NCBI GenBank assembly: GCA_012519515.1
Contig: JAAYQC010000198.1
Span: 1-32,894, forward strand
From: Bacteroidales bacterium
Lineage (GTDB): Bacteria; Bacteroidota; Bacteroidia; Bacteroidales; VadinHA17
Length of the DNA: 32,894 nucleotides
Direction of reading: 5' to 3'
The notes under the pieces are model-generated. The model was not told where the DNA came from. It searched no databases and saw nothing but the letters and a program-made list of their open reading frames with translations. Positions 24,938 to 32,894 of this stretch are shown piece after piece (the stretch's first letter is position 1; each line of letters starts with the position of its first letter). The position numbers and the translations under genes are program-made.

Positions 24938-26116
24938 ATGAAGTGGAATTTTGACGAGGAAGTTGACAGGGAATCTACGAACTGCCAGAAATTTGACCTC
25001 AGAAAAGATGTTTTCGGATCGGCTGACATCATACCCATGTGGGTTGCCGACATGGATTTCAAGACTCCGGATTTCATAATTGATGCTCTGAAAAAAAGAC
25101 TCAGCCATGAGCTGATGGGTTACTCATTTCATCCCCGCGAATATTTTTCGTCAATAACCGGATGGCTTAGGGAAAGGCACGGTTGGGAGGTAGAAGAGGA
25201 CTGGATAAGCTTCAGCCCGGGAATAGTGCCGGCACTTAATCTGTGTACCCTGGCCTATACCCGTCCGGGCGACTCGATCGTCATCCAGCCCCCGGTCTAT
25301 AATCCTTTCTTTGATGCAGTTAAGAACCATGGCCGAAACCTTATCCTGAATCAGCTCGTGTTCAGCAAAGGAAAATGGAGAATGAACCTTGATTCACTTC
25401 GCAAAATAATCACCCCCAACACGAGGATGATAATCATATGCAATCCGCACAATCCTGTCGGAAGGGTCTGGGATCCTGAAGAATTAAGGGACCTGGCTGA
25501 TATCTGCCTTAAGAACGACATCATCATCCTGTCGGATGAGATACACTGCGACCTGGTAATGCCTGGTTACAGGCATACACCGATGGCAAGTCTCTCATCA
25601 AAGATATCATCCAATACCATTACCTGCCTTTCTCCCAGCAAGACTTTCAATGTGGCTGGCCTCGCCACATCATCGGTCATTATTTCCAATCCTGTTCTCA
25701 GGAAGGATTTCAAGGCAAAAATTGATCACCTTCATATCGGTAACGGGAATATCTTCGGAACGGTCTCTTCCCATGCAGCCTATACCAATGGCAGTGAATG
25801 GCTTTCCGCACTGCTTGAATATCTTGAAGGCAACATCGAATTTGTGATGGAACAATGCAAGGAATTCATACCTGAAATAATTCCCGTGCGCCCTGAAGCC
25901 ACCTGCCTGATTTGGCTCGACTGCAGGAAGCTTGGCATGAACGGGAAGGAACTTGATGAGTTTTTTATCAGGAAGGCAGGAGTGGGACTCAATGAAGGAT
26001 CGCTCTACGGACCCGGAGGTGAGGGCTTTATGAGGATGAACATCGGGACAACACGCGGACGGATAGCCCAGGCCATGGAACAAATACGGAAAGCAGTCGA
26101 ATCTATCCGGACATAA
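24938..26116 (+). CDS. MalY/PatB-family PLP-dependent C-S beta-lyase (cystathionine beta-lyase-like)
   Basis: A 392-residue fold-type I PLP enzyme. The MalY/PatB subgroup cleaves the C-S bond of cystathionine, cysteine or related S-conjugates to pyruvate, ammonia and a thiol. Subgroup marks are the opening WVADMDFKTPDFI (35-47), CNPHNPVGRVW (168-178), LSDEIHCDLV with the PLP-contacting Asp (198-207), and LSPSKTFNVAGL with lysine 235 as the Schiff-base residue; an Arg-containing RMNIGTTR segment near the C-terminus should bind the substrate carboxylate. Length is normal. It stands alone after its own promoter and converges with argH. Methionine synthesis, cysteine breakdown or a regulatory MalY-like role cannot be told apart here. 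Confidence 0.9.
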   Translation: MKWNFDEEVDRESTNCQKFDLRKDVFGSADIIPMWVADMDFKTPDFIIDALKKRLSHELMGYSFHPREYFSSITGWLRERHGWEVEEDWISFSPGIVPALNLCTLAYTRPGDSIVIQPPVYNPFFDAVKNHGRNLILNQLVFSKGKWRMNLDSLRKIITPNTRMIIICNPHNPVGRVWDPEELRDLADICLKNDIIILSDEIHCDLVMPGYRHTPMASLSSKISSNTITCLSPSKTFNVAGLATSSVIISNPVLRKDFKAKIDHLHIGNGNIFGTVSSHAAYTNGSEWLSALLEYLEGNIEFVMEQCKEFIPEIIPVRPEATCLIWLDCRKLGMNGKELDEFFIRKAGVGLNEGSLYGPGGEGFMRMNIGTTRGRIAQAMEQIRKAVESIRT

Positions 26117-26148
26117 GTCAGTTAAAATACGGGCTGCCCTCCGGAAAC

Positions 26149-27483
26149 TTATTTTTTCATCATCGAGGCTATCAGTTCTCCTGCCGTTTTCGACCTAAAG
26201 CAAAGCGACCTTTCCCTGAATATCCTGCCTATCTCATCATTGCACAGCTTTCCTATGCTGCCTTCATGAGTATATTCCGAAAGAGCAGTTTTTTCAAACA
26301 GCTTTTTCCCCACCATTGATGACACCGTTCTGTAGGCATCACGGAAAGGAACACCGTCCCTGACAAGTTTATTGGCTTCTTCGGTACTGTAAATCGGATT
26401 GTAAAGCGGATTATCTGTAAGATTATCCTTCACCCGGATGTTGTCCAGCATCACCACGGTCATGCCTATGCATTCGTTGACTTCTGAAAATGCATTGAAA
26501 ATCAATTGTTTTAACAACTGAAGGTCCCTGTTGTAACCCGATGGCAGTCCGGAAACCAGCAAAGATATCTGTCCCGGCAGCGACTGCAGTATATGCATTC
26601 TTCCCCTGATCAGTTCAAAGGCATCCGGGTTTCTCTTCTGGGGCATGATGCTTGATCCTGTAACAAATTCATCGGGGAAATCGATAAAACGGAATTCGGC
26701 AGTCATGAACAGGCAGACATCGGTTGAAAACCTCGCGAGAGTCTGGGCCACCGAAGCAATAGCCGATGCCACCGCCAGTTCGGCTTTTCCCCTGCTGATG
26801 GAGGCATATGCCGAGTTGTAAAGAAGGTCACTGAACTCAAGAAGATTTGTTGTGCATTTCCTGTCGAGGGGCAGGCTTGATCCGTAACCCGCCCCGGTTC
26901 CGAGGGGATTACGGTCGACGACAGCGCGTGCCGATCCAAGCAAAAGAAGGTCATCGGCAAGCGATTCTGCCCATGATCCAAACCAGAGTCCGAACGACGA
27001 CACCATTGCAGGCTGCATATGGGTATATCCCGGGATCATTATTTCCCTGTGCCGGGTGCTTAGTTCCAGCAGCCTGGTAAATAGCTTTTCAATATTGACG
27101 GCCAGGTTATCGATCGCGTTGCGGGTGTAAAGCCGCAGGTCGACCAGCACCTGGTCGTTTCTCGACCTGCCCGTATGTATCTTCTTTCCCGTATCTCCCG
27201 TCAGAGCTGTAAGTTCCTTTTCAATCTGCGAATGAATATCCTCAACGCCATCCTCTATAATAAGATCCCCGGCAGCGGCTTTATCATATAGGGCCGCGAG
27301 GCCTTTCAGAAGTTCATCCTTCTCAGCCGGTGTGATAAGTCCCGTTTTGCCAAGCATAATGGCATGAGCCACCGATCCGGCTATATCCCATTCAGCAAGA
27401 TGCAGATCCGCGGTCCTGTCGTCAGCCGAGGTGAATTCTATCACCCTTGGGTCGGGAACTGCATCTTTTTTCCAGAGTTTCAT
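26149..27483 (-). CDS. argH: Argininosuccinate lyase
   Basis: Cleaves argininosuccinate to arginine and fumarate, the last step of arginine synthesis. A 444-residue member of the fumarase/aspartase superfamily with HTGRSRNDQ (103-111), YTHMQPA (153-159) and the signature loop GSSIMPQKRNP (276-286) containing the catalytic serine. The N-terminus begins MKLWKKDAVPDP, shorter than the E. coli form but with all catalytic segments. It lies 38 bases downstream of argG in the argR-argG-argH run and ends facing the C-S lyase gene. Confidence 0.97.
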   Translation of the reverse strand: MKLWKKDAVPDPRVIEFTSADDRTADLHLAEWDIAGSVAHAIMLGKTGLITPAEKDELLKGLAALYDKAAAGDLIIEDGVEDIHSQIEKELTALTGDTGKKIHTGRSRNDQVLVDLRLYTRNAIDNLAVNIEKLFTRLLELSTRHREIMIPGYTHMQPAMVSSFGLWFGSWAESLADDLLLLGSARAVVDRNPLGTGAGYGSSLPLDRKCTTNLLEFSDLLYNSAYASISRGKAELAVASAIASVAQTLARFSTDVCLFMTAEFRFIDFPDEFVTGSSIMPQKRNPDAFELIRGRMHILQSLPGQISLLVSGLPSGYNRDLQLLKQLIFNAFSEVNECIGMTVVMLDNIRVKDNLTDNPLYNPIYSTEEANKLVRDGVPFRDAYRTVSSMVGKKLFEKTALSEYTHEGSIGKLCNDEIGRIFRERSLCFRSKTAGELIASMMKK

Positions 27484-27521
27484 CTTTTATCAACTGCTTT
27501 ATACTTTGAACTTATCGTCAA

Positions 27522-28754
27522 TCAATAGGTTTTACTTGCATCAATGATAGCCCGGTGAGCCATAAGCCTGATTGCATTGATCTTTATGAAACCCTTGCTG
27601 TCAGTCTGGTCAAAGCCGCCCTCTATATCCATGCTCGAAAGTTCCTTGTTGTAAAGAGATGAGGGAGACTCCCTTCCTTCTATAATTACATTTCCCTTGT
27701 ACAGGCAGAGATGGACGCTGCCGTCGATCAGTTCCTGACTTTTTTCAATTGCAGCCATCAGGAAATCCATTTCGGGGCTGAACCAGAAACCATAGTATAT
27801 GAGTTCGGAGAATTTCGGAGTCAGCATATTCCTGAGTCTCATCACCTCCCGGTCCATTGCCACACCCTCAAGGTCCATATGGGCAATGTGGAGTACGGTT
27901 CCGGCAGGAGTTTCGTAAACACCTCTTGACTTTATTCCCACAAAGCGGTTCTCAACCATATCGAGCAGGCCGATGCCGTTCTTCCCGGCAATCTCATCGA
28001 GATACACGAACAACTCGTAAGGATCTTCCTTTATGGTTCCATCCTCCTTGTTTACCAGCTTTACCGGTATGCCGTTCTTAAAATGGATGGCTATCCTGGT
28101 CTCGCGGTCAGGGGCGTCCTGGGGCATTACCATCTTTTCGAGAATGCTTTTGCCGGCAGTATACATGGGATCTTCGAGAATACCGGCTTCATGGCTGATA
28201 TGCATCAGGTTGTCATCCTCGCTGTAGGGTTTGTCGATACTTGCCTTCACGGGAATATTCTTTTCCGCGGCATATTTAAGAAGGTCGGTTCTGCCCTTGA
28301 ATTTTTCGAGGAATTCCCTGTCTTTCCAGGGAGATATGACTTTGATATCGGGTTTTAGCGAGTAATAGCACAATTCAAACCTAACCTGGTCATTCCCCTT
28401 TCCGGTGGCGCCGTGGGCGACCGTGTTTGCTCCCTCGCTCATTGCTGTTTCTATCTGTTTCTTCGCGATCAGGGGCCTTGCCAGGGCGGTACCCAGAAGG
28501 TACCTGCCTTCATATACGGCATTACCCATTATCGCCTTGAAGACATAATTTTCAACAAATTCCTTCTTCAGATCAGCTATAATCACCTTTGAAGCTCCCA
28601 GCAGAAGAGCTTTCTTCCTGCAGCTCTCAAAATCATCAGCCTGTCCTACATCGGCAACAAATGCAATAACCTCATAATCTTTCTCAATAAGCCATTTCAG
28701 GATAACCGATGTATCCAGACCGCCGCTGTATGCAAGCACAACTTTTTCCTTCAT
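27522..28754 (-). CDS. argG: Argininosuccinate synthase
   Basis: Joins citrulline and aspartate with ATP to give argininosuccinate. A 410-residue type I enzyme with the N-type ATP pyrophosphatase loop AYSGGLDTS (8-16), the aspartate/citrulline segment [16 protein letters not shown] and SPWKDREF. It lies 41 bases downstream of argR and 38 bases upstream of argH and is probably repressed together with them by ArgR. argC, argD and carbamoyl-transfer genes are not in this window. Confidence 0.97.
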   Translation of the reverse strand: MKEKVVLAYSGGLDTSVILKWLIEKDYEVIAFVADVGQADDFESCRKKALLLGASKVIIADLKKEFVENYVFKAIMGNAVYEGRYLLGTALARPLIAKKQIETAMSEGANTVAHGATGKGNDQVRFELCYYSLKPDIKVISPWKDREFLEKFKGRTDLLKYAAEKNIPVKASIDKPYSEDDNLMHISHEAGILEDPMYTAGKSILEKMVMPQDAPDRETRIAIHFKNGIPVKLVNKEDGTIKEDPYELFVYLDEIAGKNGIGLLDMVENRFVGIKSRGVYETPAGTVLHIAHMDLEGVAMDREVMRLRNMLTPKFSELIYYGFWFSPEMDFLMAAIEKSQELIDGSVHLCLYKGNVIIEGRESPSSLYNKELSSMDIEGGFDQTDSKGFIKINAIRLMAHRAIIDASKTY

Positions 28755-28795
28755 CTTTCTTTCAGTATTAAGTCAGTGATTTGATTTTTGAATAT

Positions 28796-29296
28796 TTATT
28801 CAGCCCTGCTTTCCGGAGCTTTTCTTTTTATTTTATTGTGAAGTCCTGGCATGATCATCTCGAGACAGGAATAAAGTTGTTTCAGGCTGATGCCGTTCCT
28901 GGGGATGACAAGTATTGTGTCGTCGCCGGCAATAGTACCGGCTATTTCATATCTTCGCGAATTATCTATAAAATATGCAGTGGCATTCGCGTGTCCGGGT
29001 ATGGTGCGTATTACCAGCAGCCCCCGGGCTTCGACAATGTCGCTGATCACCGACAGCAGGTTAACTGCTGGTTCCGGTCCGGCCGGCGATTTGCCTGAAG
29101 CAGCAAGCGAATACATGTATCCCCCTTCACCGTCGGGTATCCTGCTTACCCCCAGCCGGCGCATATCACGCGACAGTGTCGCCTGTGTACATTTGATCCC
29201 GGCATCCTCCAGTTTCCTGAGCAAGGCTTCCTGGGATGCTATCTTTTCAGATGCTATCAGCTTCTCTATTGCCTGTAGCCGGACTATCTTCTGCAT
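28796..29296 (-). CDS. argR: Arginine repressor ArgR
   Basis: A 166-residue transcription factor from the ATG at 29296 (QKIVRLQAIEKLI). A TTG at 29317 would add seven residues but lies inside the promoter and operator. The N-terminal winged helix-turn-helix carries the family segment TQATLSRDMRRLGVSRIP. The C-terminal hexamerisation domain carries GTIAGDDTILVIPR, whose GDD acidic pair binds the arginine side chain. It heads argR-argG-argH. Two ARG-box-like palindromes with 21-bp centre spacing cover its own promoter and start codon, so autoregulation by arginine is likely. Confidence 0.95.
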   Translation of the reverse strand: MQKIVRLQAIEKLIASEKIASQEALLRKLEDAGIKCTQATLSRDMRRLGVSRIPDGEGGYMYSLAASGKSPAGPEPAVNLLSVISDIVEARGLLVIRTIPGHANATAYFIDNSRRYEIAGTIAGDDTILVIPRNGISLKQLYSCLEMIMPGLHNKIKRKAPESRAE

Positions 29297-29305
29297 ATTT
29301 ATACA
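29292..29305. promoter_or_regulatory. ARG box 1 (TGCATATTTATACA)
   Basis: The imperfect palindrome TGCAT-ATTT-ATACA fits the ARG-box geometry TGnAT-w4-ATnCA known from E. coli ArgR sites. It covers the argR start codon (29294-29296). Its centre (29298.5) is exactly 21 bp from that of box 2. Confidence 0.6.
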
Positions 29306-29312
29306 TATTTCG

Positions 29313-29326
29313 TGCAAATATATGCA
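29313..29326. promoter_or_regulatory. ARG box 2 (TGCAAATATATGCA)
   Basis: The imperfect palindrome TGCAA-ATAT-ATGCA has one mismatch between half-sites. It contains nearly the whole -7 promoter element of argR (29315-29322 on the minus strand). With box 1 it makes a tandem operator with the two-helical-turn spacing typical of hexameric ArgR. Confidence 0.65.
29315..29322 (-). promoter_or_regulatory. -7 element (TATATTTG) of the argR-argG-argH promoter
   Basis: On the minus strand 29322-29315 reads TATATTTG, an exact TAnnTTTG match. Transcription would start near 29308, about 12 bases before the argR ATG. It lies inside ARG box 2, so ArgR binding should exclude RNA polymerase. Confidence 0.55.
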
Positions 29327-29546
29327 TATTTTTGATTCGAAGCTTATAATTGAGATTTTGTTATATTTTTATGGACTGAAATGTGCCAATGAGAGACTGT
29401 GCGAGGAAGATGTTTATTCTCCGTCCTTTATTGCGGTCAAATGCTGTCAAAGCAGAACCTGATCATGGCATGCATGAGTTCAGAAACAGTGTCGCCGGAT
29501 GTATGAATTCCGGCGGGGCGATGGCAAACCGATTAAAAAATTAGCG

Positions 29547-30632
29547 ATGTACTGGCTTTCCCTCATAATTCTGATCCCCTACCTTTATATTATATTAAGG
29601 ATATGGAAAGCGCTAAAAGGGATATTGCCATTCAGCGGCAACAGGGTTCCGCGGCTTTTTATTTCAGTGATAGCAGCCTGCCGCGATGAAGAAGGCAGAC
29701 TGCCGGGCCTTCTTTCGGATCTTCTTGCCCAGGACTATGACCGGGATCTTTTTGAAGTAATAATTGTTGACGACAACTCAACCGACTCAACGGTTCAGGT
29801 AGCACGGTCATTTAAAGGGCTGAAGAATATCATGGTTCTCGGCAACCGCGGAAAGGGTAAAAAGCAAGCCTTAAGGACCGGGGCAGAAGCTTCCCGGGGA
29901 GCATTTCTGGTAACTGCTGATGCCGACTGCAGGTTTGGCCGGAACTGGCTTAAGACCATTGCATCCTTTGTTGAGCACGAGAATCCGGTAATGTCAATCA
30001 ACCCTGTGATTATCAAGGCTGGTCGGGGCTTTTTCAACAGCTTCCAGGAGCTGGAGTTCCTGAGCCTTCAGGGCATCACTGCCGGTACCGCGGCTCTGGG
30101 AAACCCGGTCATGTGCAATGGGGCTAACCTGGGCGTGTCGCGTGATGCCTGGCTCAGGAATTCAGACCGGCTGCATGATGAGATCGCATCGGGAGATGAC
30201 ATTTTCCTGCTTCACAGCCTGAAGGCGGAAAAAGCAGGTTCGATTCTTTGGCTTGAGTCGGCTGATGCTGCAGCGGAAACCCCTGGTTCCGCCGATCCTG
30301 TTTCATTTCTCCGGCAAAGGGGAAGGTGGATATCCAAAGCCGGTTATTACAGTGACCGCTGCACCAGGCTGCTTGCATTTGTAACACTTGTTACGGTTGT
30401 GACCCAGTTTCTTCTGTTCATCGGGGGCTTCATTAACCCGGCACTATTTAAAGTGTTTGCTGTTTACACTCTCATCAAGTCCATTCCCGATTTTCTTATC
30501 CTTCACAACACCGCGGCAAGGTATGGCAAAATAGAACTTATGAGATGGTTCATCCCATCCCAGCTCCTGTATCCCCTGTATGTTCTATCACTTATTCCCT
30601 TCTCGTTCCGGAGAGCTGAATGGCAGGCTTAG
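29547..30632 (+). CDS. Family 2 glycosyltransferase, membrane-bound
   Basis: The preferred ATG at 29547 starts directly at a membrane helix (YWLSLIILIPYLYIILRIW); an ATG 48 bases upstream (29499) would add a short charged tail and cannot be excluded. Counting from 29499, the GT-A domain carries VIIVDDNSTDST (D91/D92), the metal-binding DAD (141-143), SGDDIFLL (231-238) and QRGRW (273-277), the QxxRW motif of processive-type GT2 enzymes. About three hydrophobic segments follow (290-335 and 352-368). It probably adds or polymerises sugars at the cytoplasmic face of the inner membrane; donor and acceptor are unknown. No other polysaccharide genes are near. Its stop codon overlaps the end of recQ on the other strand by four bases. 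Confidence 0.88.
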   Translation: MYWLSLIILIPYLYIILRIWKALKGILPFSGNRVPRLFISVIAACRDEEGRLPGLLSDLLAQDYDRDLFEVIIVDDNSTDSTVQVARSFKGLKNIMVLGNRGKGKKQALRTGAEASRGAFLVTADADCRFGRNWLKTIASFVEHENPVMSINPVIIKAGRGFFNSFQELEFLSLQGITAGTAALGNPVMCNGANLGVSRDAWLRNSDRLHDEIASGDDIFLLHSLKAEKAGSILWLESADAAAETPGSADPVSFLRQRGRWISKAGYYSDRCTRLLAFVTLVTVVTQFLLFIGGFINPALFKVFAVYTLIKSIPDFLILHNTAARYGKIELMRWFIPSQLLYPLYVLSLIPFSFRRAEWQA

Positions 30633-32809
30633 TTGCCCATTTCCGACAGGAATTTGATCCTCATCAGCCTTATCTCCTCTTCTTCAAACTCACTGCCAAG
30701 TTCGGCAATTGCATCTTCAAGCGAGTCAGACTCGGCTTCTTCCCTGAAATATGCGAAGATGTCGTTCTGTCGCTCCTCGTCTATCACCATATCAATATAA
30801 TAGTCGAGATTTATCCTTGTCCCGTAGTTCACAATGGCTTCTATCTCCGAGATCAGTTCATCCATTTCCAGTCCCTTTGCCTCAGCGATATCCTCCAGCG
30901 GCCGTTTCATATCGATGCTCTGGATTATATAAACCTTGATCCCCGATTTGTTTATAACCGACTTCACAACCATATCGAGTGGACGGATAATCTCTTTTTC
31001 CTCCACGTATTTCTTTATGATCTCGACGAATTCCTTTCCGTATCTCTGGGCTTTGCCTGCTCCGACTCCCGTGATATTCTGAAGTTCGTCAAGGTTCACC
31101 GGATACTGTATTGCCATATCCTCCAGCGAGGGATCCTGGAAGATCACGAAAGGAGGGACGTTTTTCTGTTTTGATATCTTCTTGCGGAGATCCTTCAGGA
31201 TGCTGAAAAGCTCTTCATCAACTGCAGCGGTTTTTGCCCCGAAGGCGTTTTCCTCCTCGCCAGAATCTGCATAGTCGTGGTCCTCGGTGAGTATGAAGGA
31301 TGTGGGCTTTTCAAGAAATTGCATCCCTTTTTCTGTAAGCTTGAGCAGGCCGTAGTTTTCAATATCTTTCGTGAGAAGTTTAGCAATCAGGGCCTGTCTG
31401 ATAACCATATTCCAGTATCTCTCGTCCTTTTCCTCTCCTATCCCGAACATCTCGAGCTTATGGTGCTTGTACGACTTGATCGCGGAGGTAACTTTCCCTG
31501 CAAGGATATTTGCCACGTGGTCGGCTTTGAATTTCTCCTTGACGGCAAGAACTGCATCAAGCACGTTGACAACAGATTCACTTCCCTCGAACTGAGCTTT
31601 GGGGTGGAGGCAGTTGTCGCAGGCCTCGCAGTTTTCGTCAGGATATTCCTCACCGAAATAATGAAGCAGCAGTTTGCGCCTGCATACCGATGATTCGGCG
31701 TAGGATACCGTTTCGAGCAGCAATTGTTTTCCTATTTCCTGTTCGGCGATAGGTTTTCCCTGCATGAATTTCTCGAGCTTGAGAATATCGTTGTAACTGT
31801 AATACGCGATGCAGTTCCCCTCTCCCCCGTCGCGGCCGGCCCTCCCGGTTTCCTGGTAGTATCCCTCGAGGCTTTTAGGAATATCGTAATGGATCACAAA
31901 CCTGACATCCGGTTTATCAATACCCATTCCGAACGCGATTGTTGCAACAATTATATCGGCTTCTTCCATCAGGAATTTATCCTGGTTGCTTGTCCGGGTG
32001 GCGGAATCCATTCCCGCGTGATATGGAAGAGCCTTTATCCCGTTTACCTTCAGTGTTTCGGCCAGTTCTTCCACTTTTTTCCTGCTGAGGCAATAGATGA
32101 TTCCTGATTTTCCCGGGTTGTTCTTTATGTATTTTATTATTTCCCTGGCGGCATCCTGTTTCGACCGCACCTCATAGTAGAGGTTGGGTCTGTTGAATGA
32201 CGACTTGAAAATGTCAGCCTCAAGTATCCCGAGGTTTTTCTGGATGTCGTGCTGCACCTTTGGTGTGGCCGTGGCCGTAAGAGCAATTATGGGTGATCTT
32301 CCGATAGTGTCGATTATAGGCCTGATCCTGCGGTACTCGGGGCGGAAATCATGGCCCCATTCAGAGATACAGTGGGCTTCGTCGATCGCGTAGAATGAGA
32401 TCTCTATGTTTTTCAGGAATTCAATGTTTTCCTCTTTTGTAAGCGATTCGGGGGCAACGTAAAGCAGTTTTGTCATACCGCTTAGCACATCATTTTTCAC
32501 CCTGGTGCTTTCCGTTTTGGTGAGGGATGAGTTGAGGAAATGGGCAACCTCGTCGTCGGTGCTGAAATTCCTCATTGCATCCACCTGGTTTTTCATCAGG
32601 GCGATAAGCGGTGAAATAACTATTGCTGTTCCGCTCTTTATCACTGCCGGAAGCTGGTAGCAAAGCGATTTTCCGCCCCCGGTGGGCATCAACACGAAAG
32701 TGTCGCGGCCACTTAGGATATTCTTTATTATTTGTTCCTGAGTACCCTTGAAAGTATCAAATCCAAAGTACTTCTTTAAATAATCATGTATCGTTGCATC
32801 ATTATTCAT
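30629..32809 (-). CDS. recQ: ATP-dependent DNA helicase RecQ
   Basis: A 726-residue 3'-5' superfamily 2 helicase for recombination and replication-fork repair. Motif I TGGGKS (43-48), motif II DEAH (143-146) and motif VI QETGRAGRDG (319-328) are intact. The RecQ zinc site has C376, C394, C397 and C400 (CEACDNC). A winged-helix RQC domain follows. The HRDC domain spans about 531-605 and includes ITGVGAGKAQRYG. A further 120 residues or so at the C-terminus, helical and acidic, go beyond the E. coli protein (about 610 residues); I believe this extension is common in Bacteroidota RecQ. A GGAGGAG ribosome-binding site precedes the ATG by nine bases. Confidence 0.97.
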   Translation of the reverse strand: MNNDATIHDYLKKYFGFDTFKGTQEQIIKNILSGRDTFVLMPTGGGKSLCYQLPAVIKSGTAIVISPLIALMKNQVDAMRNFSTDDEVAHFLNSSLTKTESTRVKNDVLSGMTKLLYVAPESLTKEENIEFLKNIEISFYAIDEAHCISEWGHDFRPEYRRIRPIIDTIGRSPIIALTATATPKVQHDIQKNLGILEADIFKSSFNRPNLYYEVRSKQDAAREIIKYIKNNPGKSGIIYCLSRKKVEELAETLKVNGIKALPYHAGMDSATRTSNQDKFLMEEADIIVATIAFGMGIDKPDVRFVIHYDIPKSLEGYYQETGRAGRDGGEGNCIAYYSYNDILKLEKFMQGKPIAEQEIGKQLLLETVSYAESSVCRRKLLLHYFGEEYPDENCEACDNCLHPKAQFEGSESVVNVLDAVLAVKEKFKADHVANILAGKVTSAIKSYKHHKLEMFGIGEEKDERYWNMVIRQALIAKLLTKDIENYGLLKLTEKGMQFLEKPTSFILTEDHDYADSGEEENAFGAKTAAVDEELFSILKDLRKKISKQKNVPPFVIFQDPSLEDMAIQYPVNLDELQNITGVGAGKAQRYGKEFVEIIKKYVEEKEIIRPLDMVVKSVINKSGIKVYIIQSIDMKRPLEDIAEAKGLEMDELISEIEAIVNYGTRINLDYYIDMVIDEERQNDIFAYFREEAESDSLEDAIAELGSEFEEEEIRLMRIKFLSEMGN

Positions 32810-32818
32810 TTTACAGCT

Positions 32819-32825
32819 CTCCTCC
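32819..32825 (-). promoter_or_regulatory. Shine-Dalgarno sequence of recQ (GGAGGAG)
   Basis: On the minus strand GGAGGAG lies nine bases before the recQ ATG. Strong Shine-Dalgarno sequences are uncommon in Bacteroidota, and most genes here lack one, so this fixes the start. A -7-like TAACTTTA lies further upstream near 32870, with one mismatch to TAnnTTTG. Confidence 0.6.
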
Positions 32826-32894
32826 GATTATCATTCCTCTCTAAAGTCATGTCTCTGTATTCTATATAAAGTTATATAATTTATTGATCAAACC

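Noticed and set aside
26113-26152. ATAAGT/ACTTAT inverted repeat with following T run between the C-S lyase gene and argH
   Set aside because: Only six pairs with a 28-base loop, and one arm overlaps the argH stop; not convincing as a terminator.
1-32894. Mobile elements, CRISPR, defence islands, tRNA or rRNA genes
   Set aside because: No transposase, integrase, phage, restriction or Cas-like protein, no regularly spaced repeats, and no cloverleaf-like sequence in the short intergenic gaps.

Overview
The window is a stretch of chromosome from a member of the Bacteroidota, most likely a Bacteroidales/Marinilabiliales-type organism. Four things point there. A PorP/SprF-family outer-membrane protein sits beside a PD40 protein. 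Several intergenic regions carry TAnnTTTG-like -7 promoter elements. The gene order purH-mreB-mreC-mreD-mrdA-rodA is the one I know from Bacteroides. Many secreted proteins are lipoproteins. G+C looks moderate and even. I see no phage, transposon, integron, CRISPR array, rRNA or tRNA. No gene-free stretch exceeds about 255 bases; the largest is 10411-10662, which holds divergent promoters.

Layout. 1-246: the C-terminal end of a gene cut by the window edge, probably lysyl-tRNA synthetase. 456-3169: a PorP/SprF barrel protein followed by a secreted PD40 protein ending in two SPOR-like repeats. 3206-5539 (minus): a GH95 alpha-L-fucosidase lipoprotein. 5685-6404: a GIN-domain (DUF2807) secreted protein with its own terminator. 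6510-9044: glucose-6-phosphate isomerase and a PfkB sugar kinase, separated by two hairpins. 9061-10410 (minus): a GTPase of the cyclic 2,3-diphosphoglycerate synthetase family. 10663-11274: an AcpH-like protein. 11275-18422 (minus): purH-mreBCD-mrdA-rodA, joining the last steps of IMP synthesis to the elongasome (rod-shape cell-wall machinery). 18590-19846: a MacB/FtsX-type permease with a TTG start. 19838-20620 (minus): ksgA. 20700-23813 (minus): a 1037-residue ABCG-like transporter preceded by an unknown lipoprotein (23880-24704). 24938-26116: a MalY/PatB-type C-S lyase. 26149-29296 (minus): argR-argG-argH, with a double ARG box over the argR promoter. 29547-30632: a family 2 glycosyltransferase. 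30629-32809 (minus): recQ.

How the genes relate. Clear functional units are the purH-to-rodA operon, the argR-argG-argH operon, the pgi/kinase pair in sugar metabolism, and the PorP/PD40-SPOR envelope pair. The rest are single housekeeping or envelope genes. Genes are packed tightly, and several convergent pairs abut or overlap at their stop codons (11274/11275, 19838-19846, 30629-30632).

I found no convincing undescribed multi-gene system. The most interesting items are the PD40-SPOR envelope pair, the unusual ABC transporter with a terminator just before its start codon, the cyclic-2,3-DPG-synthetase-like GTPase, and the ArgR operator with exact 21-bp box spacing. Family assignments rest on motif recognition by eye; no database search was run.
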